Source of the DNA: Bacillus niameyensis
GTDB lineage: Bacteria > Bacillota > Bacilli > Bacillales > Bacillaceae_C
Assembly: GCF_001375535.1 (NCBI RefSeq)
Contig: NZ_LN831197.1
Coordinates: 4,027,823 to 4,091,822, forward strand
Direction of reading: 5' to 3'
Length of the DNA: 64,000 nucleotides
Notes under the pieces: generated by a model
Databases searched by the model: none
Told to the model about the DNA's origin: nothing
What the model saw: only the letters and a program-made list of their open reading frames with translations
Position numbers and translations under genes: made by a program
Shown: positions 9,696-17,863 of the stretch, piece after piece
Numbering within the stretch: position 1 is the stretch's first letter
Layout of the letters: each line of letters starts with the position of its first letter

Positions 9696-10675
9696 TTTTT
9701 TCGCCCCTTCCCCTCATATAAAAAGCAGCGTGTAGAATGCTTTTCATTCATCGTTATTAAATCTGGCGTTTCTGTAAAGCAACGTTCAAAGGCATGGGGA
9801 CAACGTGGTGCAAATCGACAACCTTTAGGAAATTGCTCTGGTGATGGAACATGTCCTTCAATTGGAATGAGTCGATCCGTATCACTATCAAGAGTAGGAA
9901 TAGAGTCAATTAATCCAACGGTATAGGGGTGAAGCGGTTCTGAAAAAAGTTCTTCAACAGGTGCTTCTTCTACAACTTGACCACAATACATGACGAGGAC
10001 TTTGTCGGCGATCTCGGATACAACACCTAAGTCGTGAGTAATGATAAGAATCGACGTGTTCGTTCTCTCTTTTAAATCGCGCATTAAGTCTAATATTTGT
10101 GCTTGTATGGTCACATCAAGAGCAGTTGTAGGTTCATCCGCAATCAAAAGTTTTGGATTGCAACTCATAGCAATCGCGATCATGACGCGCTGCCTCATTC
10201 CTCCCGAGAGCCGGTGGGGGTATTCGGATATCAAATCTTCAGCCCGAGAAAATCCTACTAACTTTAATAATTCAATCGCCTGTTCTTTTGCTTCTCTTTT
10301 CGTCATCTTTTTATGGTAAACAAGCACTTCAATAATTTGCTCCCCAATCGTTAATACGGGGTTGAGAGAGGTCATGGGGTCCTGGAAAATCATGGAGATA
10401 TCATTTCCCCGGACTTTGCACATTTGCTTCTCTGATAAAGAAACTAAGTCGGTGCCATTAAATAAAATTTCACCCTCTACTATTTTTCCAGGAGGATTGG
10501 GGATGAGTTTCAGAATCGATAAGGAAGCAATGGATTTTCCTGCTCCTGATTCGCCAACAAGAGCAACAGTCTGGCCTTGCTCGATATTCAAATCAATTCC
10601 ATCTACAGCAGGAATTACATGATTCCTATTAAAAAAATGAGTTTTTAAATTTTTTACTTGAAGTAAAACTGACAT
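9692..10675 (-). CDS. appD: Oligopeptide ABC transporter ATPase AppD
   Basis: A 327-residue OppD-type ATPase and the first gene of the leftward app operon. Walker A is GESGAGKS, the signature LSGGMRQRVMIAIAM, Walker B LLIADEPTTALD, and the switch His lies in ITHDLGVV. The C-terminal Cys-rich Opp domain (GCRFAPRCPHAFERC) is intact. The ATG at 10675 has a near-ideal ribosome site, AAGGAAGGTGATCAC, just upstream. The promoter should lie in the 600-bp divergent region next to it. Confidence 0.93.
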   Translation of the reverse strand: MSVLLQVKNLKTHFFNRNHVIPAVDGIDLNIEQGQTVALVGESGAGKSIASLSILKLIPNPPGKIVEGEILFNGTDLVSLSEKQMCKVRGNDISMIFQDPMTSLNPVLTIGEQIIEVLVYHKKMTKREAKEQAIELLKLVGFSRAEDLISEYPHRLSGGMRQRVMIAIAMSCNPKLLIADEPTTALDVTIQAQILDLMRDLKERTNTSILIITHDLGVVSEIADKVLVMYCGQVVEEAPVEELFSEPLHPYTVGLIDSIPTLDSDTDRLIPIEGHVPSPEQFPKGCRFAPRCPHAFERCFTETPDLITMNEKHSTRCFLYEGKGRKK

Positions 10676-10831
10676 TAAGTGATCACCTTCCTTTTAATTG
10701 CCGACAGAATATTCCTTTAATTAATGATATGACAGACTAGTAAAAAAATTATCTTTCTAGGAAATTTAATATAACTATTTGAACGCTTACAAAGAAAGAG
10801 CGGTTTTTTTATGCGTTTTTAAAAATAAAAA

Positions 10832-10900
10832 TATTCCAGTATAATTATTAAGATCCTTTGAAATGAAAGCGATTTAGGGAGAAATGACTATACTGGAATA
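10832..10900. repeat. Separated 12-bp inverted repeat
   Basis: TATTCCAGTATA at 10832-10843 is exactly reverse-complemented by TATACTGGAATA at 10889-10900, with 45 bases between. It could form a hairpin in RNA or be a pair of operator half-sites. There is no coding sequence inside. Confidence 0.6.
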
Positions 10901-11066
10901 ATGTATGGTTTGGCGCTTACACTGGTTATTTATGCGATTTGAATGAAAATTACATAAATAACTTCTTGTTTAATTAGATTGAATAATATTAATAAAAGTG
11001 AATTGACTTCCTCAAACTCTTTTATTAAAATATATTAATATATTAGGATATTAATTAAATGATAAA

Positions 11067-11127
11067 AAATATCAGAAAATAATAACAAAAGAGATGGTTT
11101 AACCGTGTTATTACTTTTCTGAAAAAT
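11067..11127 (+). promoter_or_regulatory. Two candidate CodY-binding boxes
   Basis: Compared with the known consensus AATTTTCWGAAAATT, the site at 11113-11127 (ACTTTTCTGAAAAAT) has two mismatches and the site at 11067-11081 (AAATATCAGAAAATA) has three. CodY represses peptide transport in nutrient-rich Bacillus cells, so the position upstream of a peptide operon is apt. Such AT-rich motifs arise by chance, hence the moderate confidence. Confidence 0.45.
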
Positions 11128-11142
11128 ATTTAATTTTATCGA

Positions 11143-11156
11143 ACTGAATATTCAGT
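11143..11156. promoter_or_regulatory. 14-bp perfect palindrome upstream of peptide operon
   Basis: ACTGAATATTCAGT is a perfect palindrome about 130 bases upstream of the first gene, in the right place for a dimeric regulator. I do not recognise the binding protein. Confidence 0.4.
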
Positions 11157-11283
11157 AAATTTATTTTATTTAACTGAACTGAAGAAAAATGTCTAAACAC
11201 AGTTGATTTTTAAATGCAGGATAATGTCTCTGTTGTTAGACAAAATAAAAAGATAACGATAATAGGAAAAACGGGTGATTAGG

Positions 11284-12297
11284 TTGAGTGAAGAGTTACT
11301 TAATATAAAAAATTTAACAACTTCCTTTCGAATTAAAGATAAATATTATCCAGCAGTTGATGATGTATCACTCGTTGTGAACAAAAATGAACTGCTTGCT
11401 ATTGTTGGTGAATCTGGTTGTGGGAAAAGTGCTTTAGCATTCTCTATTATGGGTTTGCATAGTCGTGCAAAAATTGAAGGGAATATCCAATTTAAAGGAC
11501 ATGATCTTGCTAATTTATCTCCAGATAACTTAAATAAGCTTCGTGGTCAAGATGTAGGTATGATCTTTCAGGATCCTTTAACAGCATTAAATCCATTAAT
11601 GATTATTGGGGACCAGATAGGGGAAACCATTTTCCTTCATCATAAAGATATTTCGAAAGCAGAACGGAAAAAGCGAGTTATTGAATTATTAAATAAGGTT
11701 GGTATTCCAAGGCCTGAACACACTTATGAGCAGTATCCGCATCAATTATCTGGTGGAATGAGACAACGGGTTGTAATTGCGATGGCAATTGCGAATGATC
11801 CTGAACTTCTTATTGCAGATGAACCGACAACTGCTTTGGATGTATCGATTCAATCTCAAATTCTCGATCTCATTAAAAAACTGAAAGAAGATACAAATGC
11901 AGGGATTATTTTGATTACACACGATTTAGGTGTTGTTGCAGAAATGGCCGATCGTGTTGCGGTCATGTATGCCGGGCAAATTGTGGAAATAGCCGATGTG
12001 TACACTATCTTTGAAAATCCGTTACATCCTTATACAAGATCGCTTTTAAACTCAGTACCAAATACAAATGAAGCACAATCTGAGCTCCATGTAATTCAAG
12101 GGATTGTACCTACCTTGCAAAAATTGCCAAGAACTGGATGCAGGTTTAGCGCAAGAATTCCATGGATGGATGCAAAGGAACATGAAGAACATCCTGAGTT
12201 GCGTGAAGTAAGCCCAGGGCATTTTGTGCGATGTACATGTTATAAACATTTCCACTTTCCTGATGAAATTGAGGGGGAACATCATGGCATATCTTGA
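11284..12297 (+). CDS. Peptide ABC transporter ATPase, OppD type
   Basis: About 337 residues, the first gene of a rightward five-gene peptide importer. Walker A is GESGCGKSA, the signature LSGGMRQRVVIAMAI, Walker B LLIADEPTTALD, and the switch His lies in ITHDLGVV. I prefer the TTG at 11284, with GGGTGAT four bases upstream; a GTG at 11275 is in frame. The C-terminal Opp region reads CRFSARIPWMDAKEH where relatives have CRFxxRCPxA, so at least one Cys of the usual cluster is missing. It overlaps the next gene by 14 bases. Confidence 0.9.
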   Translation: MSEELLNIKNLTTSFRIKDKYYPAVDDVSLVVNKNELLAIVGESGCGKSALAFSIMGLHSRAKIEGNIQFKGHDLANLSPDNLNKLRGQDVGMIFQDPLTALNPLMIIGDQIGETIFLHHKDISKAERKKRVIELLNKVGIPRPEHTYEQYPHQLSGGMRQRVVIAMAIANDPELLIADEPTTALDVSIQSQILDLIKKLKEDTNAGIILITHDLGVVAEMADRVAVMYAGQIVEIADVYTIFENPLHPYTRSLLNSVPNTNEAQSELHVIQGIVPTLQKLPRTGCRFSARIPWMDAKEHEEHPELREVSPGHFVRCTCYKHFHFPDEIEGEHHGIS

Positions 12298-13216
12298 AGT
12301 AAAAAATCTGAAAGTTCACTTTCCTATTAAGGGCGGAATTTTTGGACAAACAGTTGACCATATTAAAGCAGTTGATGGTGTTAATTTTACGATCGAAGAG
12401 GGAAAAACATATGGATTAGTCGGAGAGTCTGGTTCGGGAAAATCAACAACTGGACGAGCGATTATGGGTCTTAATCGGATTACTTCTGGACAAGTTCTCT
12501 ACCAAAATCGTGATATAACGAATTTACGTAAAGCAGATAAAAGTTTACGTAAAGATATTCAAATGATTTTCCAAGATCCCTACTCGTCTTTAAATCCTAA
12601 GAAGCGTGTGATTGATATTGTTGCGGAGCCGATTCGAAACTATGAGAATCTATCAAAAGATGAGGAAAAAAGACGGGTTCAGGAGTTAATGGAAAAGGTC
12701 GGATTAAGCCCAGATAGCATTTACAAGTATCCGCATCAATTTTCTGGAGGACAAAGACAGAGAATCGGGATAGCTCGGGCAATTGCTCTAAAGCCGAAGT
12801 TAATTATCGCGGATGAACCAGTATCAGCATTAGATGTCTCTGTTCAAGCACAGGTACTTAATTTTATGAAAGATATTCAAAAGGAATTAGGTCTTACTTA
12901 TCTATTTATTAGCCACGATTTGGGAATTATAAAACATATGTGTGACCAAATCGGGATTATGTATAAAGGGCGTTACGTTGAACAAGGGTTAACAGAAGAA
13001 ATTTTTAATAATCCCCAGCATATTTACACGAAACGACTCGTTGCAGCGATTCCAGATATTAATCCAAGAAAACGAGAGCAACAGCTAAAGTTTCGCGAAG
13101 AAGTCCAAAAAGAATACGCAAATTCCTTTAATCATTACTTTGATCGTGAAGGATTGGCTTATCCATTAAAGGCTATTTCGGATACACATTTAGTGGCATT
13201 GCCTGAGAAAGGTTGA
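12284..13216 (+). CDS. Peptide ABC transporter ATPase, OppF type
   Basis: A 310-residue ATPase starting at ATG 12284, directly after GAGGGGGAAC; the longer upstream frame lies within the previous gene. Walker A is GESGSGKST, the signature [15 protein letters not shown], Walker B LIIADEPVSALD, and the switch His lies in ISHDLGII. The C-terminus is atypical: after INPRKREQQ it runs into a charged tail and lacks the Cys-rich motif seen in AppF. With the OppD-type subunit it forms the ATPase pair. Confidence 0.9.
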   Translation: MAYLEVKNLKVHFPIKGGIFGQTVDHIKAVDGVNFTIEEGKTYGLVGESGSGKSTTGRAIMGLNRITSGQVLYQNRDITNLRKADKSLRKDIQMIFQDPYSSLNPKKRVIDIVAEPIRNYENLSKDEEKRRVQELMEKVGLSPDSIYKYPHQFSGGQRQRIGIARAIALKPKLIIADEPVSALDVSVQAQVLNFMKDIQKELGLTYLFISHDLGIIKHMCDQIGIMYKGRYVEQGLTEEIFNNPQHIYTKRLVAAIPDINPRKREQQLKFREEVQKEYANSFNHYFDREGLAYPLKAISDTHLVALPEKG

Positions 13217-13221
13217 ACGGT

Positions 13222-14184
13222 ATGTGGAAATTCATTGTACGAAGAATATTAATAATGATTCCTCAGATTATATTATTGAGTGTTTTAGTGTTTATATTAG
13301 CAAAGTTAATGCCAGGTGATGCTTTAAGCGGCTTGGTGGATCCGAATATTGATCCTAAAACAATAGAGGAACTCGCTGATAAATTAGGTCTTAATAACCC
13401 TTGGTATGTCCAATATTGGGACTGGATACAAGGTGTATTAAAAGGTGATTTAGGACAATCCTTCCGTTTTAAAATGGATGTTACAGATATAATTGGCGAA
13501 CGGCTTGTCAATACATTTTGGTTATCATTAGCGACATTGATTTTTACGTATTTAATTGCGATTCCACTCGGGATTACGAGTGGCCGTTATAACGATACGT
13601 GGGCAGATCGTTTAATTACTGGTTATACGTATGTTGGATTTGCCGCACCATTATTTATCTTTGCTTTATTAATGCTGTGGGTTTTCGGTTTCCATTTTGG
13701 ATGGTTTCCAACTGGAGGAAGTGTTGAACCAGGCATTGCAAAAGGAAGCTTTGAGTATGTCATAAGTAAATTTTACCACTTACTACTTCCAGCTTTATCA
13801 ATGGCCTTAATCGCGACAGTTTCAACCGTTCAATATTTGCGGAATGAAATTATTGATACGAAACAAAAAGACTTCATTTTAACTGCAAGAGCAAAGGGTG
13901 CATCGGAATCAAGAGTTTATAATCGCCATATCCTTCGAAATTCACTTTTGCCAATTGCTGCATTTTTAGGTTATGAGCTTACAGGCTTAATCGGGGGAAC
14001 CGTATTTGTTGAAAATATTTTTGGTTATCCTGGAATGGGGCAATTATTTTTAGAGTCGCTTAATTTACGTGATTACAGTGTTGTAACAGCGCTCGTTCTA
14101 TTGTTTGGTGTGGCTTCAATTCTTGGAGCATTAATTTCGGATATTATATTAAGTCTTATTGATCCACGGATTAGGATTAAATAA
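13222..14184 (+). CDS. Peptide ABC transporter permease, OppB type
   Basis: About 320 residues beginning MWKFIVRRILIMIPQIILLS, the hallmark first helix of OppB/DppB. The ATG at 13222 is preceded by GAGAAAGG at suitable distance; a TTG at 13213 overlapping the upstream stop is less likely. The EAA loop is near residue 222 (LTARAKGASESRVYNRHILRN). It forms the membrane channel with the next gene. Confidence 0.92.
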   Translation: MWKFIVRRILIMIPQIILLSVLVFILAKLMPGDALSGLVDPNIDPKTIEELADKLGLNNPWYVQYWDWIQGVLKGDLGQSFRFKMDVTDIIGERLVNTFWLSLATLIFTYLIAIPLGITSGRYNDTWADRLITGYTYVGFAAPLFIFALLMLWVFGFHFGWFPTGGSVEPGIAKGSFEYVISKFYHLLLPALSMALIATVSTVQYLRNEIIDTKQKDFILTARAKGASESRVYNRHILRNSLLPIAAFLGYELTGLIGGTVFVENIFGYPGMGQLFLESLNLRDYSVVTALVLLFGVASILGALISDIILSLIDPRIRIK

Positions 14185-14201
14185 GAAGTGAGGTGATTCA
14201 G

Positions 14202-15110
14202 TTGGAAATAAATAATGTTCAATCGCCTAATGAGGCTGTAGAAGTAGAAGAGAGTCCATCAAGTTTACGAATTATTTGGCGAGAACTTGTTCGTGATAAA
14301 TTGGCGTTTATTTCATTTATTTTTCTCATTTTAATCATGGCATTTGTATACGGTATAGCTCTCTTTCTTAATCAAGAGGAGATTGTCAGTGTTGATCCGT
14401 TTTCCATTAATCTTCCACCATCCAGTGATCATTGGTTGGGGACAGACCAAGGTGGTCGAGATATCTTTGGTCAGCTAATTATAGGAACTCGCAATTCATT
14501 ATCGATTGGCTTATTAGTTACATTAATGACAGGTATTATTGGAATTGTATTTGGGTTAACCTCAGGCTATTTCGGTGGAACTGTTGATAACATTTTTATG
14601 AGAGTCCTTGACTTTTTCATGATTCTCCCATTTTTAATGGTTGTTATTGCTTTCGTTGCAATTGTTCCTAAATATAATATTTTTACCTTTTCATTAATTA
14701 TGACTGCTTTTTTATGGATGGGGATTGCAAGGTTAATTCGCTCTAAAGCCTTACAGGAAAAGGAGCTGGATTATGTACAAGCTTCAAAAACATTGGGATC
14801 CTCTAATTTGAAAATTATGTTTACTCAAGTGTTGCCTAATTTAAGTTCCATTATCATCGTTACGATGACATTAAATTTGGCAGCTAATATTGGTTTAGAA
14901 TCAGGGCTTTCATTTCTAGGTTTTGGTTTTCCAGAAGATACTCCAAGTCTGGGAACCCTTGTCAGCTATGCAAGAAACCCACAGACATTACAGTCTAGAT
15001 GGTGGATTTGGTTACCCGCATCACTACTCATTCTAGTATTGATGTTGAGTATAAATAATGTCGGTCAAGCGTTAAAACGTGCAACCGATGCAAGACAAAG
15101 AAGAGGATAA
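14202..15110 (+). CDS. Peptide ABC transporter permease, OppC type
   Basis: About 302 residues. The cytoplasmic N-terminal segment is acidic, followed by a first helix (KLAFISFIFLILIMAFVYGI), the conserved LGTDQGGRDIFGQ motif, and an EAA loop (QASKTLGSSNLKIMFTQVLPN). The TTG at 14202 is preferred because GAGGTGAT lies just upstream; a GTG at 14193 would fall inside that ribosome site. It follows the OppB-type gene by 17 bases. Confidence 0.9.
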   Translation: MEINNVQSPNEAVEVEESPSSLRIIWRELVRDKLAFISFIFLILIMAFVYGIALFLNQEEIVSVDPFSINLPPSSDHWLGTDQGGRDIFGQLIIGTRNSLSIGLLVTLMTGIIGIVFGLTSGYFGGTVDNIFMRVLDFFMILPFLMVVIAFVAIVPKYNIFTFSLIMTAFLWMGIARLIRSKALQEKELDYVQASKTLGSSNLKIMFTQVLPNLSSIIIVTMTLNLAANIGLESGLSFLGFGFPEDTPSLGTLVSYARNPQTLQSRWWIWLPASLLILVLMLSINNVGQALKRATDARQRRG

Positions 15111-15127
15111 GAAAGGGAGGAAATAAG

Positions 15128-16939
15128 ATGAAGAAAACACATCTTGGCAAAATAGTTTTCGCGGCAATGCTTGTACTTGTACTTGCACTAGGTGCATGTG
15201 GCAAGGACAATAGCGGCGAATCTAAATCAGATAAGGACTCTGGTAAAAAGGAAGAAGATCTTTATTCGATTGAAGATTTTAATAAAATCAAAGAGAATAA
15301 AGGCGAAGCAATTGATGGAGGTTCCTTTACATTCGGACTTGTTTCCGGTACTGCATTTGAAGGTACGTTGAATTGGAACTTTTATGCTGGTAACCCTGAT
15401 GCACAAGTGTTGAGCTGGTTTGATGAAGGATTGTTAACATGGGATGAAAACTATGTTTACACAAACGATGGTGCTGCAACTTATGAAGCTTCAGAAGATG
15501 GAAAAACATTTACATTTAAAATTCGTGATAATGTTAACTGGCAAGATGGCGAGCCTGTAACAGCGGAAGACTGGTTATTTGCTCATGAAGTAATTGGTCA
15601 CCCTGACTACGATGGTGTTCGTTATGGCGATGTTTCTAACATTGTTGGTATGGATGAATATCATGAAGGTAAAGCAGAAACAATTTCCGGTATTGAAGTT
15701 GTTGATGCGAAAACTTTGAAAATTACTTATAAAGAATCTACTCCATCTTTAATAACAGGTGGAATTTGGACATACCCGCTTGCAAAACATATTTTTAAAG
15801 ATATCCCTGTAAAAGATATGTCTTCTTCACCTGAAGTCCGTGAACATCCAATTGGTTTTGGACCATTTATCGTTGAATCTATCGTACCTGGTGAATCTGT
15901 AACATTGAAAAAGAACGAAAACTATTGGCGCGGCGAACCGAAACTTGATAAAGTAACGGTAAAAGTTGTTAATCCAAATGTTGTTGTTCAAGCGTTGAAA
16001 AAAGGAGAAGTCGACACTGTTAGTGAATTCCCTGTTGACCAATTCCCTGCCAATGCAGATATGTCTAATGTTGAATTCTTAGGCGATATTGATCGTGCAT
16101 ATTCTTATATTGGTTTTAAACTCGGAACATGGGATAAAGAGAAAAAAGAAGTTGTAACAAACCCTGATGCAAAAATGGCTGATGTTAATTTACGTAAAGC
16201 AATGTGGTTAGCAGTTGATAATGACACTGTAGGTAAGAAGTTTTACCATGGTCTTCGTTGGAATGCGACTACACTAATTCCGCCATCCCATCCTGAATTC
16301 CATGATGCATCTAATCCTGGAGTAGCATACGATCCGGAAAAAGCAAAACAACTACTAGACGAAGCTGGATTTAAAGATGTCGACGGAGATGGTATCCGTG
16401 AAGATAAAGAGGGTAAAGAGTTAGTCATTAATTTCGCTTCTATGTCTGGGGACGAAGTTGCTGAACCAATTGCAAACTATTACATTCAAGCATGGAAAGA
16501 AATTGGTCTTAAAGTTGAAAAACTTGATGGTCGTTTACATGAGTTGAATTCCTTCTATGACCGTGTTGGTAGAGGTGGAGAAGATGATCCACAAATTGAT
16601 GTATATGCTGCTGCATGGGGCGTAGGTATTGATGTTGATCCGACTGGTCTTTATGGACGTAATGTATTGTTCAATTTCACCCGCTGGTCCAGCGAAGAAA
16701 ACGATCGTCTTTTAGCGGAAGGTGTTTCTGAAGAAGCATTTGACGTTGAAAAGCGTAAAGAAATTTATAACGAATGGCAACAAATGATGATTGATGAAGT
16801 TCCTGTATTCCCAACATTGTACCGTTCTGTATTAGTACCTGTTAACAACCGTGTTGTAAATTACTCTATCGGTGATGGAACAGGAATGTATCTATACGAA
16901 ATCGGAGTTACACAAGAAGAACCATTAGCAGATAAATAA
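15128..16939 (+). CDS. Peptide-binding lipoprotein, OppA type
   Basis: A 603-residue extracellular binding protein of the SBP_bac_5 family. The signal peptide ends in LGAC with lipidated Cys at 24, followed by a Ser/Lys/Asp-rich linker. Family segments include FKIRDNVNWQDGEPVTAEDW and HPIGFGPFIVESI. It has a strong ribosome site (AAAGGGAGG) and is the last gene of the D-F-B-C-A operon. It is a distinct subfamily from the AppA across the divergent promoter, so the two systems probably prefer different peptides. The codons here are smoother than in neighbouring genes, as expected for an abundant protein. Confidence 0.92.
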   Translation: MKKTHLGKIVFAAMLVLVLALGACGKDNSGESKSDKDSGKKEEDLYSIEDFNKIKENKGEAIDGGSFTFGLVSGTAFEGTLNWNFYAGNPDAQVLSWFDEGLLTWDENYVYTNDGAATYEASEDGKTFTFKIRDNVNWQDGEPVTAEDWLFAHEVIGHPDYDGVRYGDVSNIVGMDEYHEGKAETISGIEVVDAKTLKITYKESTPSLITGGIWTYPLAKHIFKDIPVKDMSSSPEVREHPIGFGPFIVESIVPGESVTLKKNENYWRGEPKLDKVTVKVVNPNVVVQALKKGEVDTVSEFPVDQFPANADMSNVEFLGDIDRAYSYIGFKLGTWDKEKKEVVTNPDAKMADVNLRKAMWLAVDNDTVGKKFYHGLRWNATTLIPPSHPEFHDASNPGVAYDPEKAKQLLDEAGFKDVDGDGIREDKEGKELVINFASMSGDEVAEPIANYYIQAWKEIGLKVEKLDGRLHELNSFYDRVGRGGEDDPQIDVYAAAWGVGIDVDPTGLYGRNVLFNFTRWSSEENDRLLAEGVSEEAFDVEKRKEIYNEWQQMMIDEVPVFPTLYRSVLVPVNNRVVNYSIGDGTGMYLYEIGVTQEEPLADK

Positions 16940-16948
16940 ATTTTAGTG

Positions 16949-16980
16949 AAAAAGGTCGTTCCGAATGGGGCGGCCTTTTT
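16949..16980 (+). terminator. Terminator of the second peptide operon
   Basis: AAAAAGGTCGTTCC pairs with GGGGCGGCCTTTTT around a GAAT loop, ending in a T run, 10 bases after the stop codon. Confidence 0.88.
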
Positions 16981-17020
16981 GTGAGTGTGAAAGCAAAACT
17001 AATATAGATAAAGGAGGAAA

Positions 17021-17262
17021 TATCTCTGATAGGTGTTCTCGAAGACAAAAATTCGTATTTTATGTATAGAATGTCTCTGATAGGTGTTCTCAGAGACAAA
17101 AGATTGTAATTTTAGTAAAAAATGTCTCTGACAGGGGCGATCAGAGACAAAATCAAGCGGGAACAGGTGAAAATGTCTCTGATAGGTGTTCTCAGAGACA
17201 AAAAATTGTAATTTATGTAAAGAATGTCTCTGATAGACAAAATTTTGTATTTTACGTGAAAA
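17021..17262. repeat. Tandem array of about five 50-bp hairpin units
   Basis: Units begin near 17021, 17070, 17121, 17172 and 17223. The core in the best copies is GTCTCTGA, a nine-base spacer, then TCAGAGAC, an exact inverted repeat. The first unit has a damaged right arm and the last lacks most of the core. One unit replaces the loop TAGGTGTTC with CAGGGGCGA while keeping both arms. The array fills the space between the peptide operon and the convergent thioredoxin gene. No protein is likely encoded. Confidence 0.85.
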
Positions 17263-17333
17263 GCGCCACGAAAAAAGATCTCATGATACTTGTCTGTCAT
17301 TTTATCGTGGTGATAAAGGAAATACATATACCG

Positions 17334-17368
17334 AAAAAAATGCCCTTCATAGCTCGATGAAGGACATT
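17334..17368 (-). terminator. Terminator of the thioredoxin-like gene
   Basis: ATGCCCTTCAT and ATGAAGGACAT pair with one mismatch, with a run of T on the minus strand after the hairpin (A run at 17334-17340). Located just downstream of the leftward thioredoxin gene. Confidence 0.75.
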
Positions 17369-17376
17369 TCATAATT

Positions 17377-17694
17377 TCATTTTTGTGCTGCTAAAAATTC
17401 ATTCACTTGATCAGGTGTTTTGGCGTTGGCACTATGCAAGTGCGCTAGTTTTTCACCGTTTTGATAAATAAGCAGGCTCGGTATACCCATTACTTGGTAT
17501 TTTTCCGCTAGTTCAGGGAACTGATCACGATTGATTTCGTACCAAGTATATTGTTTGTTCGCTTCAATGATTTCATCGATAAACATGTCCATTCGTTTAC
17601 AGTCAGGGCACCAGTCTGCCTCAAACTTGACGATAACAGGATCATTGCTTGAGATAATTTCTTCAAATTGATCGTTACTTTTAATTTCTATCAT
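17377..17694 (-). CDS. ydbP: Thioredoxin-like protein (YdbP-like)
   Basis: A 105-residue single thioredoxin fold with active site WCPDC (Cys 29 and Cys 32) and the cis-proline segment MGIPSLL. The active site is WCPDC rather than the classic WCGPC, as in YdbP of B. subtilis. No signal peptide, so it is cytoplasmic. It probably reduces protein disulfides; the specific partner is unknown. Good AAGGAGG site upstream on the minus strand. Confidence 0.85.
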   Translation of the reverse strand: MIEIKSNDQFEEIISSNDPVIVKFEADWCPDCKRMDMFIDEIIEANKQYTWYEINRDQFPELAEKYQVMGIPSLLIYQNGEKLAHLHSANAKTPDQVNEFLAAQK

Positions 17695-17863
17695 TTAAAT
17701 AACCTCCTATCTATTCTCTCCATTGTACGTATTTACAGCCTCTTTTTTCAAATTTCTTGCCCAAAAATAGCTATTTAAAAAATCGCCAAAAATTGTTCCT
17801 TTTTTAATACAGCGAAGTTCAGTATAATAGTAAGATGAACCTTTGAATAGAGGAAGAGAAAAA

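Larger units (their letters stand above)
10676..11283. promoter_or_regulatory. Divergent control region between two peptide-transporter operons
   Basis: A 600-base AT-rich region without credible genes that must carry the promoters for app (leftward) and the second peptide operon (rightward). It contains a 12-bp inverted repeat (10832-10843 and 10889-10900), two CodY-like sites (11067-11081 and 11113-11127), a 14-bp palindrome (11143-11156) and a stray GTCTCTG/AGAC hairpin copy at 11225-11241. Listed sites are described separately. Confidence 0.6.

Noticed and set aside
10775-10795. CcpA cre site near TTTGAACGCTTACAAA
   Set aside because: It is one base too short for the cre consensus. The similar ATGAAAGCGATTTAGG at 10862 lacks the conserved CA.
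17112-17372. Minus-strand frame of 86 codons over the hairpin array
   Set aside because: Low-complexity translation of the repeat, no ribosome site, and it runs over the terminator of the thioredoxin gene.
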